A stretch of 64,000 bases of DNA from Dictyophora rubrovolvata. Taxonomy: Eukaryota; Basidiomycota; Agaricomycetes; Phallales; Phallaceae. Below, piece by piece: positions 12,019 through 24,144 of this stretch. A program made the translations under genes and the position numbers. The notes beneath the pieces are model-generated. The model saw only the letters and a list, made by a program, of their open reading frames with translations, was not told the DNA's origin and did no database searches. How positions within the stretch are numbered: position 1 is the stretch's first letter; each line of letters starts with the position of its first letter. The stretch is taken from assembly GCA_029959195.1 (NCBI GenBank), contig CP114117.1, forward strand, positions 124,001-188,000. The letters run 5' to 3'.

Positions 12019-15000
12019 ATTTGTTGGTTTGAGATGGGGGAGATGTTTTATCCTATTCTTTATTTGGATCATGGCATTATGGCAATATGGCGATGCGTTT
12101 CACGATTATCACAAGAGCAACATATCATACACCACCACCACCACCACCCTCCCTGGCCCTGGCATACTCATTTATGCCCTTTCAAAATTCTTCCCTTTTT
12201 TTCACCTAAACTATTTCATTTTGCTTATCTATCCTACTCCCCTTTCATTGGTCGGTCTTTTTTCATTACACCATGCCTTTCCCCACTACATTCTATACGT
12301 CACACGTCGAGACGTTGTACACAACATTTTTCATTGGAGGAGCTCGCTTCATGTCTTTATTCATTGTATATCGGTGTACCAATACTACAAGTCAAACAGA
12401 GCCCCATCCAGAGTGCTGTCAGCCAAGACCCTTCGCAGCATTCACATTTTCAATTACGTTCTCGAATTCAGAATTCGTCTTTAACTCCATAAACTATTTC
12501 GGTTATTTTGGCAAGTTTGGCTAGCACTTCCCATCCTCAATGAATTTGACAGTTTGGCGCTCGTTCCAACTTCTCGAACAATTTTTTGTTGACACGTGAG
12601 CGCGTGACCTCGCTTATTCGGCACACGTACTTGGTGTGAAAATTCCGTCATATATTGATCAACCCTGTCACGAAGAACATCGCCTGCTGGCATGGTTCGT
12701 ATATTAGATCTGTTCTACTTGATATTTATTGAATACTCCTCATGTTATTATTATAATATTTATGTTATTTATTTTCTAATATATCCTGTACTCTTTTATG
12801 TATCATGACCGTTCAACGGAGAACTTTTTGAACTTGGCGGAAGTCCGTTTAAAAACAAACTTGACGCAGACACGGGAGTCTTTTGCCTATGCTATGGATG
12901 CATGTGGAACTTTCCAGTAACCACGGCTTTTTCCGCATGAACATTGAAGCCATAACGGTCCGATGTAGCAAAGCCAAGGCTCCAGGTGATGTCACCGATA
13001 TCCCCAAATCTCTAGGAACTCAAGAGTATCCACTGTCGAAGGTTTTAGAAGATCTTCTCCATCTTTTTACACATGCACCCACCTATGTATTGATGTCTTG
13101 TGGACAGGTATTCGAAAAGGGTTGAACTTTACGCAGCGCCATGAGAGCGCGGTCAGTCTGGCTCACCATCTGATAATTTGAAATTCAGAATATTGCAAGC
13201 CTGATGGGCCAATTGAGACACTATTACAATGGCGATGCGATAAGATCGTTCGACATCCTAGTTTTTCATTAATTTCAGCACTGCACAGGTCCTATAGCTA
13301 ACGCGGCACCACGACGGCGTCCATCCATGGATGCCTACTCAAAATGCCTTGCTATGTATGGTGTTCTTGTGGGAAGTAAAGTAACAAACAATACCATACA
13401 GATACGATAAGGAAATCTCCAGCACATTCTTCTTTACAAAGCACTTTGGTGCGGGAGTCATGCTTTACGGGCATCATCAGCCTTACCTTTCTCTCTCGCT
13501 TTTCTCACAGGTTGAACGTGCATCCTAGCCTATGGCATACCAGGTTCCAAGTCCTATCAGGTACACAGATAACGTCCAGAGACGACACCTCATCTGATTA
13601 GGAGTTGCTAGTAGACAGCGAATATAGGGATTTCCCCCGACTCGGCTTTTTCGTGTCCACTGTGTAATATTTTCCCAGAGTTCGAAATCAGACCTCAAGA
13701 TCGACGGTATGACCTCGATAGGTCGAATGTATTTATAATTAGAACTTTGCCATTTTTGGTGCCGTTTTCTCCGTGCGTGTGAGATACCAAGAATTTCGTT
13801 GCCTCTTCTCGAAAGGAAAATCATTGTTTCATGAGACGACGTCGTTTGTGTGTAATGCTTATGAGTTTTTCCGCAGGCTCCAAGCTGCTCCAAGAAACAG
13901 CGGTGAGCTCCACATTGCTCCAGCTGCAGAGTTTCTGATGGAATCACCGCGCGCTTTTCCCGTAACTCCGCAGCTATTATTCTTGTCGTATGTACAATAT
14001 TGTGGGAGCGAAGGACTGCTTAAAACCAGTCAGGGATAAATTCCCAAAAAGACCTCGGTCTTTCGATATTTTCAGTATGCTTCTCGCGAGCCCCGAGGAT
14101 AAACTTTAAATTCACGGTGATCGTCGGTCTATTTACCCTAGATCTAAAAAAGAAAAAGTTAGGGTAAACTGATTATGTCCTCATTATGTTACGGACAGTG
14201 TGCTACGGGTAAGACTTTCCTGCAAGGGTTGATGTACTAGAGGTCACGTTTGGGATAAGCTACGGCTAACTGCAAGCAGTAACGCTGAGGGATGAAGAAA
14301 TTATTTTGGGGGAGATTGATAATCTAGACATTGACCATCGCCTTCAAATTGAAAGTCCAGATAGGAGTGTTCCGAGTTTCACCCGGCTGAATTTGATATG
14401 ACTTCAGGTAAACTACATAACTGGCTCAGCTGGAAACTGTTTGAAATAAGTAGGTGAGGGAGTTTGTCTGATGTCCGAATTGAAAAACGGGGGGCAGGGA
14501 TTCATGCAGTGTATATATACTGCGCAATGTTGTGATCTTTGAAACTTTCTGAAATTGACTTTGAAGTCCGTAGAATGATCAAAGTGCATATGACTGTGAT
14601 CACGTATGACATGATCTAGAGGGCTTTCCAAAGGCAATTCAATATAGTTTGCAAATATTAAGGCGAGTCCAATAGGTGGCAATTTTCATGAATACGAGCA
14701 CTAACTACTAGTATTACTGTACAACATAGTATCATACCAGCAATGCCAGGGTCATGAAATATAAGACCCTGGGTAGTAGCGATCTTTCAAATTTGGACAT
14801 CTGCACTTCTATATCGTACATTGACTTGAATTCATGATTCTGTGGTTATGACGTCGACGTCATGATCGGCGTTTAGCCAATTCAAAATCGCTCAGAGTCA
14901 AGCTACATAATATCAATTCAATGCACAGTTGATTAAAAAGTTGCCTGTAAATTACAAATAAATTAAGTGCGTTTTCTTCCTTTCTATTTTTCATTGATTT

Positions 15001-18000
15001 TCGAATTAGAGGTCTTACTGTTATCATCGTCTGTTTGCACGAATTTCAAATTCTAGTGTGATCCCCTTCAAGTTGAACGATACCGTAAAAAGCCTGGTCT
15101 GAATTAAGACTGAGAAGCGCTTTGTTTCGCCTTTCGTGCGTCTATTTCTATCAAAAAATCGACTCCATTGAGTTCTTGAAGAAGCTTTGGTATTAGCCCT
15201 TTTCATCATGTACCCTAGTTCCAGCCAGTCACTGGTATGCGTAAAGCGTAGTTCGTTCAGGCTGCCCCTTGGCTTGCTATTAAATTTACTTGCACATTCA
15301 TGAGTGTTCATTATGGTTAAAGGTGCCTCCTGGCTTACTCAGTAAGTACCATAATTGACGAAATGGACACGTGTATCATATTATGCTTCCAGTCTTCTAA
15401 CCCGGGCCCGCCACATGCAACGCACATTGCTCATCGACGCTTCGTATAATTGCACGTTGACCACACCCTAACTTTTTTTCTTAATCAAGTATATATCAGG
15501 ACAAAACCCCGAAGCTCTTCCGCTATCTCCCTGTGTAGCAGTTTGTTTGGTCACATTGACATCAGCTCAAAACTGAGTCTCGCTTGTTCCTCGCATGGTT
15601 CATTCGAATTGATCTTGATTAGGTCACATACTAAACACAAGGCATCAGCGAAATACTTCCTACTTTACGCGGGTTCAATGTTCACGCGTTCACGTTTCAC
15701 ACACAAACTCTAGCTTCTATCATCAAGGTTCCTTCGAGCGTTCGTTCGATACTCTGCGACTGGTTAGAGCTAGTCGAGGGCGGCTGACTGACAGTGGGCG
15801 AGGTTGAAGAAGGCGTCAATTCCGCCATACCGTATAAGATTTCAGTGCTGCATCATCATTGAAAATCCATTGAATAACGTTTTAGCATTTGAATTATCTG
15901 AAACAGCGTGGCTGAAAAAAAAAAGGCTGTATGGTTACTACATTGAAGATTTGGTAGTCAGGACGATCCCATCCCCTTTCTTCTTGACTAGAACAATTGA
16001 CGTCGATGTCGTTGTGTACGCCGTCGAGCAAGACTTCTGAAATTTAGAAAAGGAAGTCTGTCATCGTTGTAATACGATTTTCCAAGATACAAGTGGGAAA
16101 TCCAACGACGTTTTTTCATTAGTTCAAGTATTACAAACACACGGACACTAGGTAAAGAGGCCTCAAGTGGGGGTTATTCAGAAGAGAAGGAAGTTTACTA
16201 CAAATAGACCAATGGTCCTACGATCCGTCAATTGCAATTGAGGCGTGGATCTCGCTAGTCGATTTTCAAACTTATCAAGGAATAATCCTCGCATTCGCAT
16301 TCGCTGTTAAAATTGAGACGAATTTTATCCGAAATAGTTAACCGATTCACCGGCTTATTTGGCGGTCTGTTCCTATTGGACAGTGAAGACTATTGATAGG
16401 GAAGGTAATATTGATGGACATCGTTTACCGGATACGGGCGTTAGATCTATATCTGTCCATCTGCCCTTTGAACACACAATTGAAAAGGGAGTCTTTCTTG
16501 TTCAAAGGGAGCTTCTCCCCTCTGTGAGAATTTCCCTTTGAGAGAGCAGGGTTAACTTCATAAATTATGCCTATTGTCTCAAAGTCTTTGTTTTTTTAAC
16601 CCTAGTATAAAAATTAGAGCAACCGTGTAGTTATCTAAGGAGAATGAAAGGGAAAAGCTGGCGGTCATGAGTGGACTTGGAAGATCTAACGATGGGATCT
16701 AAATTGGTGTCTTATCTGACGCGGAACTCACTCTTCGAGCGTTCATCAAAACATAAGTTATTACATAACAACATCTTGAATGTAATTTGTTTTTGGCTGT
16801 ATGATTAAACTTCAAATTCGAACTCTAAACATCCGCGGAGGAATTGGATATTAATTGTGGACTGGACCGCTGAGCCGAAGCTCGTTAGCGATTGGACATT
16901 GGACACCTGCCTTCTAAACTGATCTCGCAAATGCTGGCACATCAAACGCACCCTACCCAAAGTGCCCAGTACTGTGCAATTTTCAAAATCTAGAGTCCCG
17001 GTGTGGATAGGAGGATCTATTGGCAAAATGAGCTGTAGCTTCGACTACACTAATTAAAAGCTTGAGCTCTTAAGCTCTTAAGGTTGGCTTGAGAGCCTAA
17101 ATATTCATGAACGTTCATGGTTATGGCATCATGCTAACACCTATTGCAAGTTGGTTTGTTGATATCTGTGATAGATATCGTTTTCAGCCCTCTGGCACCG
17201 TGTAATTAAACAACAGTTTCGGTTGTTCGTCGTCGATGACATCGATGCCCGACCACTCATTTAGAATTCAAATGGTATTATTCTTACTATGCCGGCGGTG
17301 TCCACTGAAAAGATCCGGATAACTAGCTGAGTACATATCTTGCTTCCGTAAAGTCCTTATGGAAAAACGCTACTCAGGCTGATGATTTCCCAACAATTGA
17401 TGATGAACGTGACATAAGCGAGCTCGAGGGTTCAACGTGTGAGTGATGGTAGCTATGTATCACAAGACACTAATTGCAGGAACCCTACTAACAGTGTCAT
17501 TTTCCCCTGTCGACGACGGTTACCTAGTATACCTTGACAGGCATTTGATGAGCCGAAAGGGGTACAGAACTACAGAGAGACATTTCCGTGATCGAATTTT
17601 GAATACAGAGATTAATCTAGATCAGGTAATGTTGAGCGAAACTCAGGCGATTTGACGTAGGGTGTACGGCACGGCTAGTCATCTACTTCCGAAAATGGTT
17701 TATTGATTGATTATGTAGACGGGATAGAGCTGCAAGACACTTCGGTTTGATGGCTCAGCGTTGAGGTTATTCACCTGCCGAGGTTTTTATGTATTCAAAC
17801 CGGGTGAGATAGGGAATCTTCGAGCAAAGGTTAAGTGTCGTACATACCAATGGAGTAGAGTTTGGGGAGAGTAGAAATGCCTGAAAGGGGGTCAATTTAA
17901 TGGAAGGATTCCGGTATTGAATAGTGTCTAAGAACAGTGAATAAGCAAACATACGTCTGAAGGTCGTTACTTGAATATAAGATATACCATTTTTCACTAA

Positions 18001-20177
18001 CTTTTTGAATGCCGATCAACGTTATTGAAAAGAATAGATCTTAAGTATTGCGAAAATCTGAAGACTATAGTATAGACTGTAAACGTTTTTAGCCTAAGGC
18101 GACCGGGGCTAAATGAAAAAGTCATCCTAGAATTCTTATGCCGGTTCACTAGTGGCCGGTCTAAGGTTTTTGAGGTCACCTTTGTACTTTCACCATAGAT
18201 CTCAACGAATCTAAGGCGCACGGTGCACCTCGTTAAGGGACACATTTGACGCGTCGTTTAAGAAACAATAATCTGGATGCTTTACCGCGATTCGCGCGTA
18301 TCTTGAAGAACTCCCTAAGATGGTCATTTGTCGCAAGATCCGATATTCATACCATAATCATGTAACTTCAGGATCAAGGTACCGTGAGCATTGGGGGTCC
18401 TAAACGAAGGGATTTATTGTAAATCTAGATTGATATGTACTTGACGTGGCGCTGCGTGCATGGTTGGAACCAAAATGCTGACGTCACGATTGTGGAGATA
18501 TTCTGAAGTCAAATGTCATTGACTCAATAATTGTAGAAAGAGGAAAAGCTATATCTTCTTCTAGCGCACTTTTCGACATCATGTCCACGTTAGGGTATCT
18601 TCAAATGATAATTGGATGTCTGGAAAGCCATAAATCAATGAGAACGGAAAATTCTGCTTTTGGGGCTTATCTTTTGTTGCAGTGAATAACTTATGGGACG
18701 ACAAATCTCTCAATAGTCAGCAATCTTGGATCTCGAGGGTGAATTGCTCCAGTCTTGTATTATAACAATGACATCATTGGCGCAGTATATATCTTTTATT
18801 CGCTCCGCCACTTCACAAATTCTAACCAAAGAATTCCTTATCATCGTTATATGCGAAGTCTGATGGTATTGGGAGAATGCAGAAAACTTTGTCTCTGAAA
18901 GATAATATTCGTGCGCCTCCAATTGAATCATCAGCAGGCTCGGACTGGTAGCAAAAAATACAGATCCGGAAGAGAAGTCAACCTTTTTCTTGTTGATGCC
19001 ACTAAGAGCGAGCATAATGGTAAATTTACAAAGGCGACTATTCTTGTGCGTAAAATCATTGCCATGTTTTCGTATGGGAATCTTCTGAACTTCTCATGAT
19101 GATTATCTTAAATTCAATCTATTCTTACTTTACAAATAATGCCCCAGTTCCAAAAATGATGATGACAGTGTACAATCGTCGATTTTGAAAACATTCTCGC
19201 ACCTCCTCGATCGGCCATGTATGCAGCATGCAGACGTTTTACGAGAGCATTTAAAGTTAGGCTTTTTCATAGATGAGCATTACCCCATGAGACGGAAGAT
19301 GGAACAAGTATGAGTTGAATATACCTGATCATCGATCAGGTCCCGACGTCTTATGATTTGAAATTCCCTGTTCCCTTTATCTTTCCAGCGCTACTGATGC
19401 CATTGTGTATGTGCACAGAGTGACAAGTTGTGAGACCGCGAGATACGTTTTTCGCAGTGTTATTGCCTTTTGGTCAGAAGGTTCAGTCAATAATCCTTAT
19501 CAGAATGATGAATAGTTAAAAGAACGAACCATATATTAGATCACAGCCTTGTTAATTCAGCCACTGGGCTCTTAATATCCTTGACCGCGGTTATTGTAGC
19601 ACCATTTGAACAAAGTTACTTGCCAAATGGATAGTATTAACCTCCAGATAATTGTCTTGGAATACGTGCCCATCATTGCGATAGTTTGTTCAGCCAATCA
19701 AATCTAGAGCTCAAAACAATAGGGCTAATCAAAGCTCTGTTTTTTTAAAAAAGGTTTTGACACGTATTATAAAGCTTTGGCTTCTTGGATAATGATTAAA
19801 GCGAGAAAACAAATGAGAAGGCCCAGGTCGAAACCTGTGACAGTGAGGTTGATGGCTATCGTGCCAGACACATGAATGATGAGCCTAGTCATAGTACCAT
19901 CCTGTTTCGTTTTCCTCCTCAAGGTATTTATAGTATGTCAGGAGTTTGAATATCATCAGTGGGCGTGCGGCGGCCGGCCATTCATTTCAATCACTTGTTA
20001 GGGCACAATTATAAGGTACTTCGATGGAAGATAGCAATTTGGGAAATGTAATTGGCACGCTTGGAAAGACATTAATGCCGTTCTCGGCACGTGAGGCTTG
20101 CTTCGTGCTACGATGTTTTCTCACTTCAAATTTTCCGTGGCGGCGGCCTTTCCTATCGTTCTCCCCACGAACGCAGG
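12019..20177. other. Gene-poor stretch with palindromes
   Basis: Over 8 kb without a supported gene. The first 500 bp is pyrimidine-rich, including a CAC-codon run, and is probably the 3' UTR of the preceding gene. The remainder has only short open frames without coding character. Notable items are a perfect 16-bp palindrome at 14848-14863, an inverted repeat around 14130-14170 (tttaccctaga and ttagggtaaac), and an 8-bp-arm palindrome at 19323-19341. No terminal repeats or transposase-like frames were seen. Confidence 0.5.
14848..14863. promoter_or_regulatory. Perfect 16-bp palindrome with CRE-like half-sites
   Basis: The sequence atgacgtcgacgtcat equals its own reverse complement and contains TGACGTC and GACGTCA, cores of the ATF/CREB bZIP site, overlapping at the centre. 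It is far from any supported gene, so a regulatory role is only inferred from the motif. Confidence 0.35.
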
Positions 20178-21169
20178 ATGAGTTATCTTTCAACTATTGG
20201 AGCAATATATGTCTTTTACTTACTCTACCGCTTTGTCTCTTTTATCTTTCTTTACTTCGTTAGCTCCTACCCTCTCAATGACTTTTTAACAGGAGGATCA
20301 CCATACGCCATCGTGACGGGAGCCTCCGACGGGATTGGCAAAGGAGTCGCTAAAGAGCTTTATAAGCGAGGATTCAATCTCATCTTGCATGGACGGAATG
20401 AGGAGAAAATGAAGAAAGTAGTGGATGAAGTCCGTGCATTCCAGAATGGCCGAGAAGAAAGAGATATCCGAATGTTCCTTGCTGATGCCTCGAAAGGCGA
20501 TCATGACTTCCAGAGTCTCATCGCCCCATTCAAGGATCTTAACATATCAATTCTCTTTAATAACGTTGGAGGAACCGCCGAGACTTTGAAGTTAGATTTT
20601 TGTCTTTTCTATCGCTTTTTTATGTTTAGCAGGCGCTGACGGTCCGTTTCAGAATTGACGAATGGCCCATGAACAAAGTCATTGAAACGATGAATATGAA
20701 CCTTCTATTTGGCACCGGATTAATCCATGCCTTGTTACCTAAATTCCGAAACAGACGGGGAAAATGTCTCGTGGTTAGTGTTGGATCAATAGCTACCAAA
20801 GTCTGCCCTCCCCGTCTAGCCCTTTACGCCGCCTGCAAAAGTTTTTTGAAAACGTTTTCAAAGACTCTTGCCGTAGACGAACGACACTTCACCCCAACAA
20901 ATGTTCAATTTTTGTATTTGAACGTTGGGGAAGTGTCGACTAAGGCTCTGAGAAGACCTGCTACGCTTTCTCGACCCGATGCAGATACATTTGGGAAGGC
21001 CGTTGTGGATAGGTTGGCTTGCGGGAGATGGGAGATTACGCCATACATTTCGCATGTCTTCCAATACTGGTTTTTGTCGATTGCTGGAGAGTATTTTACG
21101 GAGCGGATGAGTGTAGTCAATATGAAGAAGATGCTTGTTGAGTTGGAAGAATTGAGGAAGGCGAATTAA
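20178..21169 (+). CDS. Membrane-anchored short-chain dehydrogenase/reductase (HSD17B12/KCR-like)
   Basis: Exons 20178-20590 and 20653-21169 (62-bp intron, phase 2) give 309 aa. The N-terminus is a hydrophobic anchor (about residues 7-31). Then comes a Rossmann fold with the cofactor motif TGASDGIG at 47-54, the NNVGG strand near 127, and the catalytic set Ser183 and Tyr196-x-x-x-Lys200 (YAACK). Membrane anchor plus this motif layout is typical of ER 3-ketoacyl-CoA reductases and 17-beta-hydroxysteroid dehydrogenase type 12/HSDL1 relatives, which use NADPH to reduce a keto group in very-long-chain fatty acid or steroid metabolism. The substrate cannot be read from sequence. The ATG at 20178 is chosen because it opens the anchor helix. 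The gene looks intact. A long inverted repeat lies inside exon 2 (20882-20938). Confidence 0.88.
20882..20938 (+). repeat. Long imperfect inverted repeat inside the dehydrogenase CDS
   Basis: CGACACTTC followed by CCCCAAC and GTTCAA (20882-20907) pairs with TTGAACGTTGGGG and GAAGTGTCG (about 20918-20938), making a stem of roughly 20 bp with small bulges and a T-rich loop. It lies in coding sequence just after the YxxxK active site. Confidence 0.6.
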
Positions 21170-22207
21170 GGTGGAAAACGGGCGTAGATATGATTGTTTT
21201 GTTGCTAGTTTAAAGTGAAGAACGACCCGCTGACCAATCACAATGATACGTGACTTTTTTTCGTCATGCAGCGTGACCGCGTGACCTGAGCGTCATATCC
21301 ATAATCCAAGCCATATCCCATCCAAATTCAATCCAGATTCCAAACTTGATCCAAACCGAATTCCAAGCTTCAAAGTTTCTTCGTCACTCGTGCTAAGTCA
21401 CTACAAAGGTTATTTCTGCGAATACGACCTAGGAAAAAAATTATCCAAGTCTTTTTGAACGCGAGCAGATATAGGAAATTTATCATTTGGGACGATGTGT
21501 TCAAATTCATCGTCTTATCGTCACATTAATTGACACAGTCAGGCTTGAGCCGATGTCTATGCATCTTCCTCTACGCCTGGGACTTCCTTCTTATTGTCAG
21601 TCCCGTCGTGAGTCTGGCGCTCCTTAATAACGATGCCTTGGAGCTCGGAGAGTAATCACAACGTTGTTCGAATCGATATTCTGTGACCTCGCGACATTGT
21701 TTCCTTGATTACGGACTGTTTCAATTCGCGCAGTTGAGCCAGGTGAGCCTATGAGCTCTTTATATCAAACTCGAGTATAAAGACAAGCACATCTCAGAGC
21801 ACTCGCTTTGCTTTCCCTTTCACAAGCACGACCTATACAACTGGCTAATTGATACGAAAGGTGCTGACGTTGTTAGCTCTGTAAAGGCCAAAGAGAGGCA
21901 TCCGAGGACTCGTAATTTCCCGTCCAGTCGTCAGTTGACGGAATTTGTCAACAGGTCCATTGCCGAAAGCATGATGCTTTCGTCCCCGCATTTTGGACAT
22001 TTATCCTGATGTCCAACCTAGCATGTAAACCCGACTATGTCTCTATTTTTATCGTCCCTGTGTCCGCGGTAGGGTACATTTTCGTTATGGGGTTTACATA
22101 TAAAAAGCCATGTGGGCATACATTGTCCTTCCAAATAGGTTTCTCTGCACACCCCTCGACTTTCTTTATTTTCTTCTCGAATTTGTCTAACCCATCAACT
22201 ACTTACA
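21170..22207. other. Intergenic with promoter of the four-TM gene
   Basis: No coding frame is supported. A TATA-like TATAAAAAG is at 22099-22107, about 100 bp before the ATG at 22208. Pyrimidine-rich sequence follows it, as expected for a fungal 5' leader. Confidence 0.45.
22099..22107 (+). promoter_or_regulatory. TATA box
   Basis: TATAAAAAG lies about 100 bp upstream of the four-TM gene start, on the same strand and followed by C/T-rich leader sequence. Confidence 0.45.
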
Positions 22208-23672
22208 ATGAACGTATACGTTTGTATCCGTGTTGTCCTTCATTGTATTTAATCTTTCTTTATTCTCCACTTTCCCATCTCACGAGCCTGTCTCCATCTT
22301 ATATTAGGTTTACTTTTCCTCCTCAATCTGTCCGCCATTACGACGGCATCGTTGTTTATTTCCGCGCTGAATAACCAAGGTCAGAAAGGTGAGCTTTTAC
22401 ACTTAGTTTACCAGTCGGACACGGTCCCAACTGACATCCAACAGCTACCGCCGGCTCGGTGCTGGTCATACTTGGTTCAATTTTTTATGCGCTTGCCACA
22501 GTGTTGTATGGGGATTGTTTCTTTTTGTTTCAATGTGCAACGATTTGTTCTAATTGTTATGTTTCATTAGTTTATATTCCGAGTTGTTTATTTCTGGTTC
22601 CAAGTACTCTAAGAATAAGAACGAGACGTACGTAGTTCCAGTTCTGTTCGGTTTCCAGTTCAGTAAGCACAGTCTGTCTTTTCGTTCATCTCGCCCTCGT
22701 TAATATTTATACAGTCGGCGCAATCGTTTCTACTGCTGAGGCTGCGGGAATCCGGAGCTTCCCTGAGGATCAATGTAAGTCGCCGTCTCTTCTGACAACC
22801 CGATATATCATCCTAAAACGGCTCTCAGCCCTCTCTGTAGCATTGGTGATATTTTCCTGGATGTCGGTCTTCGCTCGTGAGCAAATGACTTAGCTCGTTC
22901 CCCCATCTCCACAGTTTGCTGACCGCTTATTTATGAATAATTAGTGGTCGTCTATTTCCTGATCACCATGATCGTAGCTTTCTACCATTACGTCCTCGAT
23001 GAAAACGTATGGGATGCTACACCCCTCGCCTACAACTGGTTCCCCCTTCCACCGTCAGAGAAATCTGAAGTCCCTTCCCAAACCGAATCTTCCCAAACCG
23101 AGCCTGTCAACCCTACACCCGTCGGACCAGGGGAAGCCGCGAGTGAAGTTAATCGACGTTCAGCACCAAATTATGTCGACCTTGAGAGAGCTGCTCCTAA
23201 TGCTCCTCTCCCAACTTTACAGTCGCTGACGTCCCGAGTTACGCGGCGTCCGCTTTCTTCGTGGATGCCAACTCCAGTAGATATCAGTAGTAAGACGACG
23301 CGTCATCTACTCCCTCGAACAACGGCCGATATAGGGTCCAATGTCCCCGATTATATTGGTTATAACACTAATGTCAATGTTCCCAACGAGTCGGATGAGA
23401 GTCTCGACCCCGATTTTACCGAAATTGCTCTTACTCAAGATGGTGACCCAGTCCCGGGCCCTTCTTCGGTTCGAAATGATGCTACTACCAGTAATGATGC
23501 AAGGGACTCTTTCCTTCCTGCTTGGGTTAAAAGAATGCGACCCTCTATACGTGGTGTTGGATTGCCCTTCCCTGTTACCCCGGCGTCCTCACGAACTCGT
23601 CCCCTTGCGATTGGCAAGAAGGACATACGAAGGCTCGATGCTCCAGTTTCTCCCGCTCCTTTCCCAGAGTAA
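22208..23672 (+). CDS. Four-transmembrane protein with long polar C-terminal tail
   Basis: Seven exons (22208-22244, 22308-22379, 22445-22505, 22571-22662, 22715-22774, 22829-22876, 22945-23672) join in frame to 365 aa. Each join continues a hydrophobic segment, which is good evidence for the model. Segments lie at about residues 5-33, 38-57, 78-98 and 109-140, so the layout is four-TM, like MARVEL-type or other small fungal four-helix membrane proteins. An N-glycosylation sequon (NET, about 74-76) lies in the loop between TM2 and TM3, consistent with that loop being outside or lumenal and both ends cytosolic. The tail (about 225 aa) is Pro/Ser/Thr-rich and disordered-looking, with an acidic patch (ESDESLDPDF) and a basic end. 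I cannot name the family. A plasma-membrane or secretory-pathway location is inferred. Confidence 0.75.
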
Positions 23673-24144
23673 TCTGAAAAAGGATAAACTTGCAATAAGG
23701 CTTTTATATAGTCAATTTTTCTTATTTTCTATCCTTTGTTCATTTTTTCTCTCGTATTTAGCTAAGTTCTTTGAAAATAAGGTGATACACCTATTTCTTT
23801 TCATAGCTAACAAGTCTAGAATACTAAATCAATCCTTGATATGTAATTTTGCACATGTTACAGTAGCATTTATGTTGTATATTTGCTCATTAATCGATAT
23901 GTCTTACACACGTGCATGTCGTAATTGGAGTTGCTGTTTTTACAGCTGAAACATGTTTATATCATCTTTTTTTTCATTAATATACATTCTTTCTCTGTTT
24001 CCCTATCACTACGTAATGATGATGAATGTCCGACTCTCCGCTCTTCGCGTTCTGCGTGGGACCTGGAGCTTGTAAACTGTTTGATATAAACCATGACTAT
24101 CGCTGAGAACTGAAATTTTGAGATCTCGTCCCATCGTTGTCAAA
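23673..24144. other. Intergenic, 3' UTR and promoter
   Basis: T-rich sequence after the four-TM gene stop (23672), probably its 3' UTR, then the leader of the coiled-coil gene. No other feature is supported. Confidence 0.4.

Noticed and set aside
12034-12492. Two overlapping frames of about 150-170 codons with a poly-His run and hydrophobic stretches
   Set aside because: Both frames are open because the sequence is pyrimidine-rich; no start context or splice link, and the location right after a stop suggests 3' UTR.
20858-21241. 127-codon minus-strand frame opposite the dehydrogenase
   Set aside because: Shadow of the strongly supported plus-strand SDR exon.
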